From Acidimicrobiia bacterium (GTDB taxonomy: Bacteria; Actinomycetota; Acidimicrobiia; Acidimicrobiales; SKKL01), in the NCBI GenBank assembly GCA_041676705.1, contig JBAYRL010000004.1:183415-247414 (forward strand): DNA of 64,000 nucleotides, in the 5' to 3' direction. This document shows positions 40,872 through 49,814 of this stretch, in pieces. A program made the translations under genes and the position numbers. The notes under the pieces are model-generated. The model was not told the DNA's origin. It was given only the letters and a program-made list of their open reading frames with translations, and did no database searches. Positions within the stretch are counted from its first letter, which is position 1. Each line of letters opens with the position of its first letter.

Positions 40872-42637
40872 GGCGAAACCTCCTCCGCCGCAGCGGTTGT
40901 ATTGCGAGCCGCCGCCAAAACCAGGCGGTACTCAGCGTTCGTACTTAACAATTCGTCGTGGGTGCCCTCGGCAATGATCTTGCCTTGATCAAGCAACACC
41001 ACACGGTCGGCCAAAGCAATAGTGGCCGGTCGGTGGGCAATCACGATCGTGGTGCGGCCTTGCATCACTTCGGCCAAAGCATCTCTGATCTCGTGTTCTT
41101 TAGTGGGGTCAACCGACGAAGTTGCATCATCGAGGATTAACACCCTGGGGTTGGCCACAATGGCCCGAGCAATCGCCAGCCGTTGTCGCTGGCCACCTGA
41201 AAGCGAAAAGCCGCGCTCACCGATTTCGGTGTTATAGCCTTCGGGCAATTCTCTGATGAACTCATCAGCCCCGGCAAGTTCCGCGGCATGGCGGATCTCT
41301 TCCAAGGTGGCATCGGGCTTAGCGAAGGCAATGTTGGCACCAATGGTGTCCGAGAAGAGGAACGTCTCTTCAAATACAATGCCCACCGAACGGCGCAGCT
41401 CTAGAAGTTCAATGTCATCAATTGACACGCCATCGATGGAAATAATGCCCGAGTCAACTTCATAGAAACGAGGCAATAGCCTTGCCACGGTGCTCTTTCC
41501 AGAACCCGTAGCACCAACCAAGGCAATCGATTCGCCAGCCTTGATTTCCAAATCTAAGCCATTCAAAACCTTGGAATCAGCCGAGTAACCAAAGTGCACA
41601 TCGCGGAAAACGACGTGACCTAGACCGTCGCGGTCACGAGGTAGCGGCACCGCCTTAGCAGGAGTTTTGATCTTCGGATCGGTAGCTAGCACCTCGGCCA
41701 CCCGGGCACCAGCAGCCGCGGCACGTTGAGCTTGAGCGATGATCATGCCCAGGCTGCGAAGCGGTTGGATAAGCAACACAACGTAAAGGTTGAAAGCCAC
41801 CAAGGTACCAATCTGCATGTTGCCATTCAGCACTTGGTGTCCGCCGTATGCCAGCACCGCGATCAGACCAATGTTTGGAATCAGCTCGATGGCAGGCAGG
41901 AACACTGAACGGATCCGAGACGCCGCCATACCCATGTCGTAAACATCGGTGGCCTCTTCTTCTAGCTTAGCAGCTTGAGCAGCCTCGGCGCCGAAGCCTT
42001 TCACCACTCGAATTCCCGAGACGGTTTCGTCAACCACGGTGGCCAACTGGGCCGATTCTTCTTGAATGCCCATAACAGTGGGGAAAAGACGCATCGAGAA
42101 TCGACGGCCTAAGACGTTGACAATAGGCAAGGAACCCAAAGCGAAGATGGTCAGAATGGGGTCGATGGTGAGCAACAGAACAGTTACGGCCAGCACGATC
42201 ACGGCGTTAGAGATGGTCACGGGGATCATGACCATAAACGACTGAATTTGTTGCAGGTCGGTGTTACCGCGGCTCATCAACTGACCGGCTTGGGTTTCAT
42301 CGTGATACCCGAAATGCAAACGCTGGATGTGGGTGAACACCTGGTCGCGCAACACTCGCTCGGTTTGGCGGGCTTCCTTGAAGGCCAAATAGCGACGAGC
42401 ACCAGCGAACACCACGGAACTGGCGCCAGCTATGAGCACCATGATGGCCCAAAATCGGATCTGGCCTGTATCGGGTGGATTGGCCTCAATGCCACGGTCA
42501 ATGCCTTGCTTAACTACCCAAGGCACTGCAACTTTACCAACGGTCCACAACAGACCGACAAAGACACCGGCCGCGATGCCCCAACGTTGTTCTGAGACCC
42601 GGCTGCGGAGCAGGGCCCAACCCGCGCTTACAGGCAA
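40868..42637 (-). CDS. ABC exporter half-transporter, degenerate Walker B subunit
   Basis: This 589-residue partner has a membrane domain (about 15-325) and an ATPase domain with Walker A GATGSGKST, canonical signature FSLSGGQRQRLAIARA, Walker B LILDDATSSVD and switch His in IAHRPA. The Walker B Glu is replaced by Asp, as in asymmetric heterodimers of the TmrAB or BmrCD kind. With the first subunit's non-canonical signature, both changes fall in one composite site, leaving the other canonical. It is transcribed first. Start ATG 42637 precedes a run of basic residues. Confidence 0.92.
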   Translation of the reverse strand: MPVSAGWALLRSRVSEQRWGIAAGVFVGLLWTVGKVAVPWVVKQGIDRGIEANPPDTGQIRFWAIMVLIAGASSVVFAGARRYLAFKEARQTERVLRDQVFTHIQRLHFGYHDETQAGQLMSRGNTDLQQIQSFMVMIPVTISNAVIVLAVTVLLLTIDPILTIFALGSLPIVNVLGRRFSMRLFPTVMGIQEESAQLATVVDETVSGIRVVKGFGAEAAQAAKLEEEATDVYDMGMAASRIRSVFLPAIELIPNIGLIAVLAYGGHQVLNGNMQIGTLVAFNLYVVLLIQPLRSLGMIIAQAQRAAAAGARVAEVLATDPKIKTPAKAVPLPRDRDGLGHVVFRDVHFGYSADSKVLNGLDLEIKAGESIALVGATGSGKSTVARLLPRFYEVDSGIISIDGVSIDDIELLELRRSVGIVFEETFLFSDTIGANIAFAKPDATLEEIRHAAELAGADEFIRELPEGYNTEIGERGFSLSGGQRQRLAIARAIVANPRVLILDDATSSVDPTKEHEIRDALAEVMQGRTTIVIAHRPATIALADRVVLLDQGKIIAEGTHDELLSTNAEYRLVLAAARNTTAAAEEVSP

Positions 42638-42752
42638 ACTACTGTCACTAGAAATGACTTACATCCCCTTTAGGAAAAACTAACGCTTCCGCTCCGCCCA
42701 ACGGAATAGTTAAAGAGTCTAACGAATTAAACTAGCGATACCACAACTCCAA

Positions 42753-42766
42753 GTGATGAAAGTCAC
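42753..42766. promoter_or_regulatory. CRP-like half-site pair between the exporter and alkB
   Basis: gtga-tgaaag-tcac fits the core of the CRP/FNR site (GTGA-N6-TCAC). It lies in the 180-bp divergent intergenic region between the exporter and alkB, 52 bp upstream of alkB's ATG. No regulator is identified in the window. Confidence 0.3.
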
Positions 42767-42817
42767 AAGCGATTCTTAATGGCTGGTTGCAACTACAAGC
42801 TCTAGTGTCAATAAGCA

Positions 42818-43489
42818 ATGGCAAGCCCCCTCTCAAGCGCCAACGCAATGCCCTTTGAGCGCCTTCAACTCGACGAAAACTCGTGGGTCGACATCGCGCG
42901 TAACTTCTTGACCTACCTTAACGCCGATGCTCAGGAAGTCTTTGAAACGGTTCGGGATCAAACCGATTGGTATCAAGGAAATGTCTTCCGTTATGAACGA
43001 AACATTCCCGAACGACGCTTAAGTGCAAGCTCACGCTCGAACAGTGAAATTCCGCACGATGCTATCCGTACGACCTGGCGGAAACTTCAGCACCACTACG
43101 GAATTCAGTTCACCGGTTATGCCCTTAGCTATTACCGCAATGAAAATGACTTGCTTGCCATGCACCGCGACCGTGACATGCGCTGGCTAGACCGCACGGT
43201 AATCGCCCTGTTAGTTCTGGGCGCCAGACGACCATTCCACTTGAGCCCGCGCCATGCTTCATCCACTTCGAATACTTCCACTGCCGCTCTGCACGACTTG
43301 GCCCCCGGCGAAGGCGACCTAATTGTGATGGGCGGCGCTTGCCAGGAAAACTGGCTCCACGGCGTGCCAGGCGTTTCAAAGCCCACTGGTGGTCGGATAT
43401 CGGTTCAATGGCGCTGGACGGCCAAGTCGGGGCGACCCCAAATCGGGCCCGGCTACCGTGCCCCGCGCTATTTCAGTCGAGGCGCTTAA
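42818..43489 (+). CDS. alkB: AlkB-type 2-oxoglutarate/iron dioxygenase
   Basis: The 223-residue protein has the fold and ligands of AlkB DNA-alkylation repair enzymes: iron ligands His116 and Asp118 in MHRDRD, with a distal His in NWLHGVPG, and a 2-oxoglutarate-binding Arg in GGRISVQWRWT. YALSYYRNENDLLAMHRDRD is the usual signature. It would remove methyl groups from bases (1-methyladenine, 3-methylcytosine) by oxidation. It stands alone, divergent from the ABC exporter. Its 3' end overlaps the carbonic-anhydrase gene by 17 bp on the opposite strand. Confidence 0.9.
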   Translation: MASPLSSANAMPFERLQLDENSWVDIARNFLTYLNADAQEVFETVRDQTDWYQGNVFRYERNIPERRLSASSRSNSEIPHDAIRTTWRKLQHHYGIQFTGYALSYYRNENDLLAMHRDRDMRWLDRTVIALLVLGARRPFHLSPRHASSTSNTSTAALHDLAPGEGDLIVMGGACQENWLHGVPGVSKPTGGRISVQWRWTAKSGRPQIGPGYRAPRYFSRGA

Positions 43490-43991
43490 GCTCTGCGGCG
43501 TAACGCTTGCCCCGCTGAACATAGAATTCCACCCCGGCGGTTATGTGCAGCGGATCAGCAGCGTCGGGTCGAATTTTGGCGGGTACCCCCAAAGCCATCG
43601 ATCCTGCTGGCACCACCATCTGGTTAGGCACAACGGCGTTGGCACCTACAATTGCACCGGAATGCACATGGGCGTTATGTAAAACCACTGAACCCGAGCC
43701 CACCAATGCTCCATCGTGGATAATGCAGCCTTCCAGATGCACAATGTGGCCCACCACGCAATCGTTGCCCACCCGAGTAGGGAACATGGGCGTAGTGTGC
43801 ACCACGGTGCCGTCTTGGATGGAAGTGCGCTCCCCGATGAAAATGCCACCATCGTCGCCACGCAACACCGCCCCCGGCCAGATGCTCGACTCGGCCCCAA
43901 TGGTCACGTCGCCTATCACCACCGCTTCGGGGTGGATGTAAGCCGTGGGGTCAATCTTCGGAACCAACTCACCTAAAGAATAAATAGCCAT
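43473..43991 (-). CDS. Gamma-type carbonic anhydrase family protein
   Basis: From ATG 43991 the protein is 172 residues, starting one base after the flavin-reductase stop; a start at 44048 would overlap that gene. The repeated left-handed-helix hexapeptides are visible (IGDVTIGAESSIWPGAVLRG, GALVGSGSVVLHNAHVHSGA). Metal-binding histidines lie in TVVHTTP and GHIVHLEGC. Members either hydrate carbon dioxide or act as assembly proteins, and sequence alone cannot decide. It is probably translated from the same message as the flavin reductase. Confidence 0.9.
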   Translation of the reverse strand: MAIYSLGELVPKIDPTAYIHPEAVVIGDVTIGAESSIWPGAVLRGDDGGIFIGERTSIQDGTVVHTTPMFPTRVGNDCVVGHIVHLEGCIIHDGALVGSGSVVLHNAHVHSGAIVGANAVVPNQMVVPAGSMALGVPAKIRPDAADPLHITAGVEFYVQRGKRYAAELKRLD

Positions 43992-43992
43992 A

Positions 43993-44535
43993 TCAGCTTC
44001 GCTCCTCGAAGGTTCCGTAACCGCGGCGGTAAAACAACATGGGCTCAACCTTATGGTCTGCCTCGGGGTGCGTGTCGAGATTAACTACACGACCAACCAC
44101 AATCCAATGGTCGCCAACGGGCAAAGTCTGATCGATTACGCATTCCACATGCGCCAATGAGCCCTCGACCAAGGGAGACCCAGTCACGCCCGAATGCCAA
44201 CCAATGTCTCCAAACTTGTCGTCGCCTGAAGCCGCTAGCGCTGCGGCGATATGGCGCTGGTTCTCGGCTAACACGTTGACCGCGAAAACCCCGGCTTCAG
44301 CGATTTTGGGCCAGGTACCAGAACCTTGACGAACGCTGAGACCCACCAACGGTGGATCTAGAGAGATGGAAAAGAATGATCCGATGGTCATGCCAACGGG
44401 TTGGTTATCCCAGAGAGCACAGACTGCCGAGACCCCAGTTGGGTAATAGCTCAGCGTGTCACGAAAGTTCTGCTCGGTTATCTGGAATTCTTCGGGCATA
44501 ATCACGGCCATGAGGCTAGCCAGAACTGGTGCCAA
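43993..44535 (-). CDS. Flavin reductase domain protein (NADH:FMN type)
   Basis: The 180-residue protein shows the flavin-reductase-like fold: FRDTLSYYPTGVSAVCALWD, GMTIGSFFSISLDPPLVGLS (flavin-binding) and HWIVVGRVVNLDTHPEAD. Several in-frame starts exist near the beginning (44535, 44511, 44499). It would reduce FMN or FAD for a partner oxygenase. No such two-component oxygenase is adjacent. It directly precedes the carbonic-anhydrase-like gene with one base between them. Confidence 0.88.
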   Translation of the reverse strand: MAPVLASLMAVIMPEEFQITEQNFRDTLSYYPTGVSAVCALWDNQPVGMTIGSFFSISLDPPLVGLSVRQGSGTWPKIAEAGVFAVNVLAENQRHIAAALAASGDDKFGDIGWHSGVTGSPLVEGSLAHVECVIDQTLPVGDHWIVVGRVVNLDTHPEADHKVEPMLFYRRGYGTFEERS

Positions 44536-44574
44536 ACGTGCGGGTTTAGCTGGGTTCTACCTTAGCGCTGCTAG

Positions 44575-45411
44575 TTAGGGGTACTTGAGCACCAAGCCTT
44601 CATAGGCAGCAATTACTTCGAACTCTCCAGCGGCCGCGGCCACTGCTTCTTGTTCGATAGCTGCCAGCCAGCGGTCATCGTGGGCAGGATCGTGGTGGAA
44701 AAGTACTAGTTGTTTCACCCCGCCTTGTCGAGCAACTTCAAGGGCATAATCGATGGTGCAATGGCCCCAATCGTATTTTTGGGTGAATTCGGCCGCCGTG
44801 TATTGAGCATCATGAATTAAAACATCAGCATCATGACACAACTCGAGTACCGCGTCGTCAACGTGTTTCTCATCGTGTAAGGGCTGTTGATGATCACTGA
44901 TGTAAACCAAAACGGTGCCTTCAAACTCAACGCGGTACCCATTAGTCACACCCTTGTGAGGAACTGGTCGCGCCGTGACGGTGGCACCTTCGATGAGACG
45001 TGTTTCTGCACCTAAGCCGTGGAAACGGATTTTGCCCTTCAAATCTGCGATGGTGACCGGGAAATACGGCGGTCGCATGAAGTCGCTGAAGGCGTGCTCT
45101 AGGGTCTCGCCGCCTTCCAAGATTGGCCCATAGATGTCGAACGCTGCGCCCGGCAGCAGAATCGGTACGAAGAACGGCAAGCCTTGAATGTGATCCCAGT
45201 GCATGTGCGTGACCAAAGCACTGCCTCGAAAGCTGCCATCATGAGGCAAAGACTCACCAAAAAAACGCAAGCCAGTACCAATGTCGAGAATGATCGGATT
45301 GTGACCGTCACGCTCGATTACGACACAAGCGGTATTGCCACCAAAGCGTATGTTCTCGGGTGCTGGGCAGGGCGTAGAGCCCCTAACACCGTAAAATGTC
45401 ACGTTGGCCAA
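44575..45411 (-). CDS. MBL-fold metallo-hydrolase (RNase Z/phosphodiesterase-like branch)
   Basis: The 278-residue protein begins VTFYGVRGSTPCPAPEN, with FGGNTACVVIERDG and LDIGTGLR typical of the branch that includes RNase Z and cyclic-nucleotide phosphodiesterase-like proteins. Metal ligands lie in VTHMHWDHIQG, SDHQQP, HDAQYT and FHHDPAHDD. It does not have the tRNA-specific RNase Z arm. A role with phosphodiester substrates is likely, but the exact substrate is unknown. It is divergent from the epoxide-hydrolase-like gene across about 115 bp. Confidence 0.85.
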   Translation of the reverse strand: MANVTFYGVRGSTPCPAPENIRFGGNTACVVIERDGHNPIILDIGTGLRFFGESLPHDGSFRGSALVTHMHWDHIQGLPFFVPILLPGAAFDIYGPILEGGETLEHAFSDFMRPPYFPVTIADLKGKIRFHGLGAETRLIEGATVTARPVPHKGVTNGYRVEFEGTVLVYISDHQQPLHDEKHVDDAVLELCHDADVLIHDAQYTAAEFTQKYDWGHCTIDYALEVARQGGVKQLVLFHHDPAHDDRWLAAIEQEAVAAAAGEFEVIAAYEGLVLKYP

Positions 45412-45526
45412 AGGTGCCTAACCCCCCTTCCCGAACTACGAAGCGTAACTGGCTCGACGCGCAGCTGGGCAACCAATGTGACCTAAATCTCAAATTACAA
45501 TTTGGGTCTAACCAGCCTAGATTTGT

Positions 45527-46405
45527 GTGATGAAGATTACTGAAGGGCGCATCGCGACCGAGACTCTAGAGTTCGCTTACCTAAGCGCAGGTGAAGGACC
45601 TCTGGCGTTATGTCTGCACGGTTTTCCCGACACGGCTTGGGCCTACCGCCACCTCTTAATCGACCTCGCAGAAGCTGGATTTCGAGCGGTGGCCCCCTTC
45701 ATGCGTGGCTATTCACCCACGGAAATTCCTAGTGATGGGGTTTATCAAACCGGGGCTCTGTCGGCAGATGCCTGCGCCTTACATGAAGCATTAGGTGGCG
45801 ACGAATCGGCAGTCATCATTGGGCACGACTGGGGAGCACCAGCCGCCTACGGTGCCGCTAATTACCAACCGCAACGTTGGCGAAAGGTGGTAGGAGCTGC
45901 GGTTCCGCCCGGTGGTGGTCTAGGCGCCGCGTTCTTCGACTACACCCAGGTTAAACGGTCGTGGTACATGTTCTTTTTTCAACATGCCCTTTCCGATCTG
46001 GTGGTACCCCACAACGACATGGCGTTTATTGATGGCTTGTGGTCTGACTGGTCGCCTGGCTTCGACGGCACCGAAGATATCGCCAAGGTAAAAGGGGCGC
46101 TTAGCGATCCGGCCAACCTGGCAGCGGCCTTGGGTTACTACCGCGCCACCCTCGGCGATGGTCCACGTAGCGAAACGTACGCGGCGGCACAAAGTGCCGG
46201 TGGCACCATTCCCGGTCAGCCACTGCTGTATCTTCACGGCGAGAACGACGGCTGTGTGGGCCTAGAAGTGGCCGAGGGGGCCAAGGCCGAACTCAACGTT
46301 TCCGGCTCAAGCTTTCAAGTTATTAGAAACGCGGGGCACTTCATGCTGGTTGAGCAGCCCCAAGTAGCGAACAAGTTAATTATTGACTTCCTCACCGCTT
46401 CATAA
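45527..46405 (+). CDS. Alpha/beta hydrolase, epoxide-hydrolase-like
   Basis: The 292-residue protein has the cap-containing hydrolase layout: oxyanion segment LCLHGFPDTAWAYRHLL, nucleophile elbow IIGHDWGAPAAYG with Asp as nucleophile, a helical cap region (about 120-215, with tyrosines), Asp or Asn in LYLHGENDGCVG and catalytic His in RNAGHFMLVEQP. An Asp nucleophile with a preceding His-Gly-Phe-Pro points to epoxide hydrolases or haloalkane dehalogenases. Which of these it is cannot be said. It stands upstream of the long acyl-CoA dehydrogenase gene by 66 bp in the same direction. Confidence 0.85.
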   Translation: MMKITEGRIATETLEFAYLSAGEGPLALCLHGFPDTAWAYRHLLIDLAEAGFRAVAPFMRGYSPTEIPSDGVYQTGALSADACALHEALGGDESAVIIGHDWGAPAAYGAANYQPQRWRKVVGAAVPPGGGLGAAFFDYTQVKRSWYMFFFQHALSDLVVPHNDMAFIDGLWSDWSPGFDGTEDIAKVKGALSDPANLAAALGYYRATLGDGPRSETYAAAQSAGGTIPGQPLLYLHGENDGCVGLEVAEGAKAELNVSGSSFQVIRNAGHFMLVEQPQVANKLIIDFLTAS

Positions 46406-46471
46406 CAGCTCCAGCGCGCAAGCCCTAGTGCCAGACTGACAAGTCGAGGGCCCCTTCGGTAATCTTGTGCC

Positions 46472-48085
46472 ATGACCGCACCTGATCTCGACGCTGCTCG
46501 CGCAGCCATCGACGCTGCCGACGAGGTAGTTACCACCGCCACCGCTCACCTTGCCGCTACTGGGAACGTAGACGACGACCAAGTTTTGGCCTACGACCTT
46601 GCCCATGCTGCCTCAGCGGTGGCCACCGGTCGGGCCATGCTCGAATACGGGGCCAAAGGCACGCTTGAGGCTGGGCTCACCACCGCATTCATCGCCGACG
46701 CTATTGCCGAGCTGGCCAGCAAGCTCTTTGGACGCGAAAGGGTGTGGGGCATTAGTGCCGATGCTCTCGATTCCACACGGGCGTTTGTAGCTGAGCATCG
46801 TGATCCCAAGTTTTTAGCGGGTCTAGCGGGCCAAGCCGGGCCCAACCACCTCGACGCAGACTTCGAAATGGTGCAAGACACCTTCCGCCGTTTTGCCGAG
46901 GACAAGATTGTTCCGGTGGCCGAACACATCCACCGCACCAACGGTGATATCACCGAAGAAATCATCTCGGGCTTGGCCGAAATGGGTGGTTTCGCTATGT
47001 CGGTACCGGAAGAATATGGCGGTTTCGCCACCGGAACCGAAAGTGACTACATGGGTATGGTGGTGGCCACCGAAGAACTGTCACGCGGTTCATTGGGTGC
47101 TGGCGGTTCACTCATTACCCGGCCCGAAATTCTGACTCGGGCGTTGGAAGCCGGCGGTACCGAAGAACAAAAACAATACTGGCTACCCCGACTAGCTTCG
47201 GCCGAAGACATGGCGGCGGTTGCGGTAACCGAACCCGACTACGGCTCGGATGTGGCCAACATTAAAGTGACCGCCACACCCACCGAAGGTGGCTGGTTGA
47301 TCAACGGTGTTAAAACCTGGTGCACCTTTGGGGCCCGGGCAACCGTATTGATGCTTTTGGCTCGCACCGACCCTGACCGCTCCAAGACCCACCGTGGTTT
47401 GACCCTATTTTGTGTGCCCAAAGAAATTGGTGAAGGCGAAGGTTTCGAATTCATTCAGGAAGCCGGTGCTGAAGGGGGTGCCGCTGGCGGTGGCAAAATG
47501 GAAGGCCGTCCGATTGACACCATTGGTTACCGGGGCATGCATTCCTACGAAATCGCCTTTGATAACTGGTTTGTGAAAGCCGAGAACCAGGTTGGTGGCG
47601 AAGGTGGCTTAGGCCGCGGTTTCTACTACCAAATGTCGGGTTTCGAAAACGGTCGTCTACAGACCGCGGCCCGAGCTGTGGGCGTAATGCAAGCGGCTTA
47701 TGAAGAAGCGGTAACTTACGCCAATGACCGCAAGGTGTTTGGTCAGCCAGTAGGTGACTACGAACTAACCCAGGTGAAACTCACCCGCATGGCAGCCACT
47801 ATCCAGGCCGCCCGCCAATTCTCATACGCTGTTGCTCACATGATGGCCAACGGTGAAGGCAGCTTAGAAGCTTCGATGGTGAAGGCCTATGTATGTCGGG
47901 CCGCCGAGTGGGTGACCCGTGAAGCCATGCAAATTCACGGTGGATTTGGTTACGCCGAAGAATACCCGGTTAGCCGCTACTTCGTAGATGCCCGAGTGCT
48001 TTCCATCTTCGAAGGTGCCGATGAAACCTTAGCGCTCAAGGTTATTGCCCGACGCCTAGTTGCTGACGCTCAAGCGGCTAGCTGA
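46472..48085 (+). CDS. mcd: Acyl-CoA dehydrogenase with N-terminal extension, methylsuccinyl-CoA dehydrogenase-like
   Basis: The 537-residue protein is longer than ordinary acyl-CoA dehydrogenases (about 380) because a helical N-terminal region of about 135 residues precedes the catalytic fold. This is the build of methylsuccinyl-CoA dehydrogenase of the ethylmalonyl-CoA pathway, which makes mesaconyl-CoA. The fold shows FRRFAEDKIVPVAEHIHR, AVTEPDYGSDVANIKV, VKTWCTFGARATVLMLLA, MQIHGGFGYAEEYPVSRYF and ILSIFEGADETLALKV (Glu). The two CitE-family genes in the adjoining operon fit the later pathway steps. The call rests on length and context. Confidence 0.75.
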   Translation: MTAPDLDAARAAIDAADEVVTTATAHLAATGNVDDDQVLAYDLAHAASAVATGRAMLEYGAKGTLEAGLTTAFIADAIAELASKLFGRERVWGISADALDSTRAFVAEHRDPKFLAGLAGQAGPNHLDADFEMVQDTFRRFAEDKIVPVAEHIHRTNGDITEEIISGLAEMGGFAMSVPEEYGGFATGTESDYMGMVVATEELSRGSLGAGGSLITRPEILTRALEAGGTEEQKQYWLPRLASAEDMAAVAVTEPDYGSDVANIKVTATPTEGGWLINGVKTWCTFGARATVLMLLARTDPDRSKTHRGLTLFCVPKEIGEGEGFEFIQEAGAEGGAAGGGKMEGRPIDTIGYRGMHSYEIAFDNWFVKAENQVGGEGGLGRGFYYQMSGFENGRLQTAARAVGVMQAAYEEAVTYANDRKVFGQPVGDYELTQVKLTRMAATIQAARQFSYAVAHMMANGEGSLEASMVKAYVCRAAEWVTREAMQIHGGFGYAEEYPVSRYFVDARVLSIFEGADETLALKVIARRLVADAQAAS

Positions 48086-48108
48086 CCCTGCGTTTGACAG
48101 GCAACTAG

Positions 48109-48903
48109 CTAGAGGCGAACGAAAAGTTCAGGTGCGACCGGGGTGTCTGTGCGAAGCAGCGCCTCGGCCACACCTTCAGGGCCGACGGGCCCCACAATGG
48201 CATCAACGAGTGAGAGCGATACCACCTCATCATCGGCGTACCACGGTTCGTCCTGCGGTAGAAACGACACCAGCGCCTCCCACACCCGCTTCGGCATTAG
48301 TCGCCCAGCACCACCCACCAGCCAAACCGGAATACCAGCTGTTTTCGCCACCGAAGCGGCGGCGATAGACCCGGCGATCGACAAGAATTGGTCTGGTCCA
48401 ATGGCCGAAGCTTCAAGCAGCAACAAATCGGCATCAGCTACTGCAGCACCTAACCCCACTGCTGGCACCTCGGCCACCTCGATGTCGCTGTAAGCCAGAC
48501 GAGCCGCTAGTCCGGTCCCTTCACCGTGGATATCCACCACGTAGACCGACAAATCTCCACGGCGAAGCAACACATTGCCCACCAGTTCAGGCCAACCCAA
48601 CACCGCCACCGTTAAGTCAGCTTCCAGGGAATGCAGAAGCTCATTCGGAGTCGGGTCGTCGGCCAGTTCTTCCACGGCTTGCCAAGCCTCGTACATGGGC
48701 TCAACCGAAGTCAGCACCCGAGAAGCTAGCCACCACATCGGCCCTGAAGTGGGATGACGAGCCACAATGCGACGACAAGCCGTAACCAACCCGGCAGGGT
48801 CGTCACTGAAAGCAGCCAGAGCCCCGGCGGTTTCACGAGCTAGAAGGTCGTGGCCCACGCCCGAAGCGCGAGCCACATACCTAAGACGTTCGATGGGATG
48901 CAT
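48109..48903 (-). CDS. eIF-2B alpha-like (ISOCOT-fold) protein
   Basis: The 264-residue protein resembles the initiation-factor-2B alpha/methylthioribose-phosphate isomerase fold. DADLLLLEASAIGPDQFLSI, AGSIAAASVAKTAGIPVWLV and DIHGEGTGLAARLAYSDI match the regions that hold the substrate loop and nucleotide-like pocket. The N-terminal ~90 residues are helical, with HPIERLRYVARASGVGHDLL. In bacteria such proteins are often sugar-phosphate isomerases; the real substrate is unknown. It is the last gene of the lyase operon, 26 bp downstream of the CitE-like gene at 48930, and faces mcd at its 3' end. Confidence 0.5.
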   Translation of the reverse strand: MHPIERLRYVARASGVGHDLLARETAGALAAFSDDPAGLVTACRRIVARHPTSGPMWWLASRVLTSVEPMYEAWQAVEELADDPTPNELLHSLEADLTVAVLGWPELVGNVLLRRGDLSVYVVDIHGEGTGLAARLAYSDIEVAEVPAVGLGAAVADADLLLLEASAIGPDQFLSIAGSIAAASVAKTAGIPVWLVGGAGRLMPKRVWEALVSFLPQDEPWYADDEVVSLSLVDAIVGPVGPEGVAEALLRTDTPVAPELFVRL

Positions 48904-48929
48904 GGCAGATTCCCAGCTAGAGAAGCGAA

Positions 48930-49802
48930 TTAGCCAAGTGCCGCAATGGCCTCAGCGGTAGCTAATGTACGGCGAGCATTATCAACATGAAGGTTTTCGA
49001 TCATACGACCATCGACGGTGATAACCCCACGACCTTCAGCTTCAGCCTCATTGAACGCTTCGATGGTACGTCGTGCTAGGTCGATTTCGTCTTCGGTGGG
49101 GGCCCAAATTTCGTTGGTGGGTTCGACCTGGGAAGGATGAATCAGCGTCTTACCATCGAAACCCATTTCGAAACCTTGCCGAGCCTCGGCTTCGAAACCT
49201 TCAGCATTGCGAACGTCGTTGTATACGCCATCCAAAATGATTTTGCCAGCTTCGCGAGCCGCTAATAAGGCGGTTGCTAAGTGCGGATAAAGCGGGGCAC
49301 GTGAAGCGACAAGTTGAGCATGTAGCTCTTTGGCAAGATCATTGGTGCCCATTACCAGCACACTTACCCGTTCAAACCCGGCGATTTCACGCACGTTGAA
49401 CATGGCTTGTGGTGTTTCGACCATGGCCCAAATGGTGGTGTTGCTTGCGGCGTCGGCATTTTCTATTTGGCGGGCCACTTCGTGCAGCACCGCAGCGTTG
49501 GAAACTTTCGGAATAACAATGGCCGCCGGTTTGGCAGCCACCGCGGCGGCAATATCATTCCCACCCCAAGGGGTGTCGAGTCCGTTACAGCGGATGGTTA
49601 GCTCTTTCGCACCATATGCTCCCGATTCGACCGCCGCCACAGCCTGGCTACGAGCTGTTTCTTTAGCATCGGGTGCCACGGCGTCTTCCAGATCGAAGAT
49701 CAGAGCGTCAGCCGGAATAGTTTGCGCTTTTTCCAACGCCCGTTCGTTGGCCGCTGGCATGTAGAGCACCGAACGGCGAGGACGATAATTTTGAGTTGTC
49801 AC
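48930..49802 (-). CDS. mcl2: CitE-family lyase or malyl-CoA thioesterase-like protein
   Basis: The 290-residue protein is a CitE-family TIM barrel: RRSVLYMPAANERALEKAQT, LIFDLEDAVAPDAKETAR (Asp and Glu metal ligands), IRCNGLDTPWGGNDI (Arg), IVIPKVSNAAVL and WAMVETPQAMFNVREIAG (Glu). In the ethylmalonyl-CoA pathway a protein of this size acts as (3S)-malyl-CoA thioesterase beside the larger lyase; other CitE-like roles exist. It lies 12 bp downstream of the MCL-like gene in one operon. The symbol is a functional suggestion. Confidence 0.6.
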   Translation of the reverse strand: MTTQNYRPRRSVLYMPAANERALEKAQTIPADALIFDLEDAVAPDAKETARSQAVAAVESGAYGAKELTIRCNGLDTPWGGNDIAAAVAAKPAAIVIPKVSNAAVLHEVARQIENADAASNTTIWAMVETPQAMFNVREIAGFERVSVLVMGTNDLAKELHAQLVASRAPLYPHLATALLAAREAGKIILDGVYNDVRNAEGFEAEARQGFEMGFDGKTLIHPSQVEPTNEIWAPTEDEIDLARRTIEAFNEAEAEGRGVITVDGRMIENLHVDNARRTLATAEAIAALG

Positions 49803-49814
49803 TAGCTGGATCTC

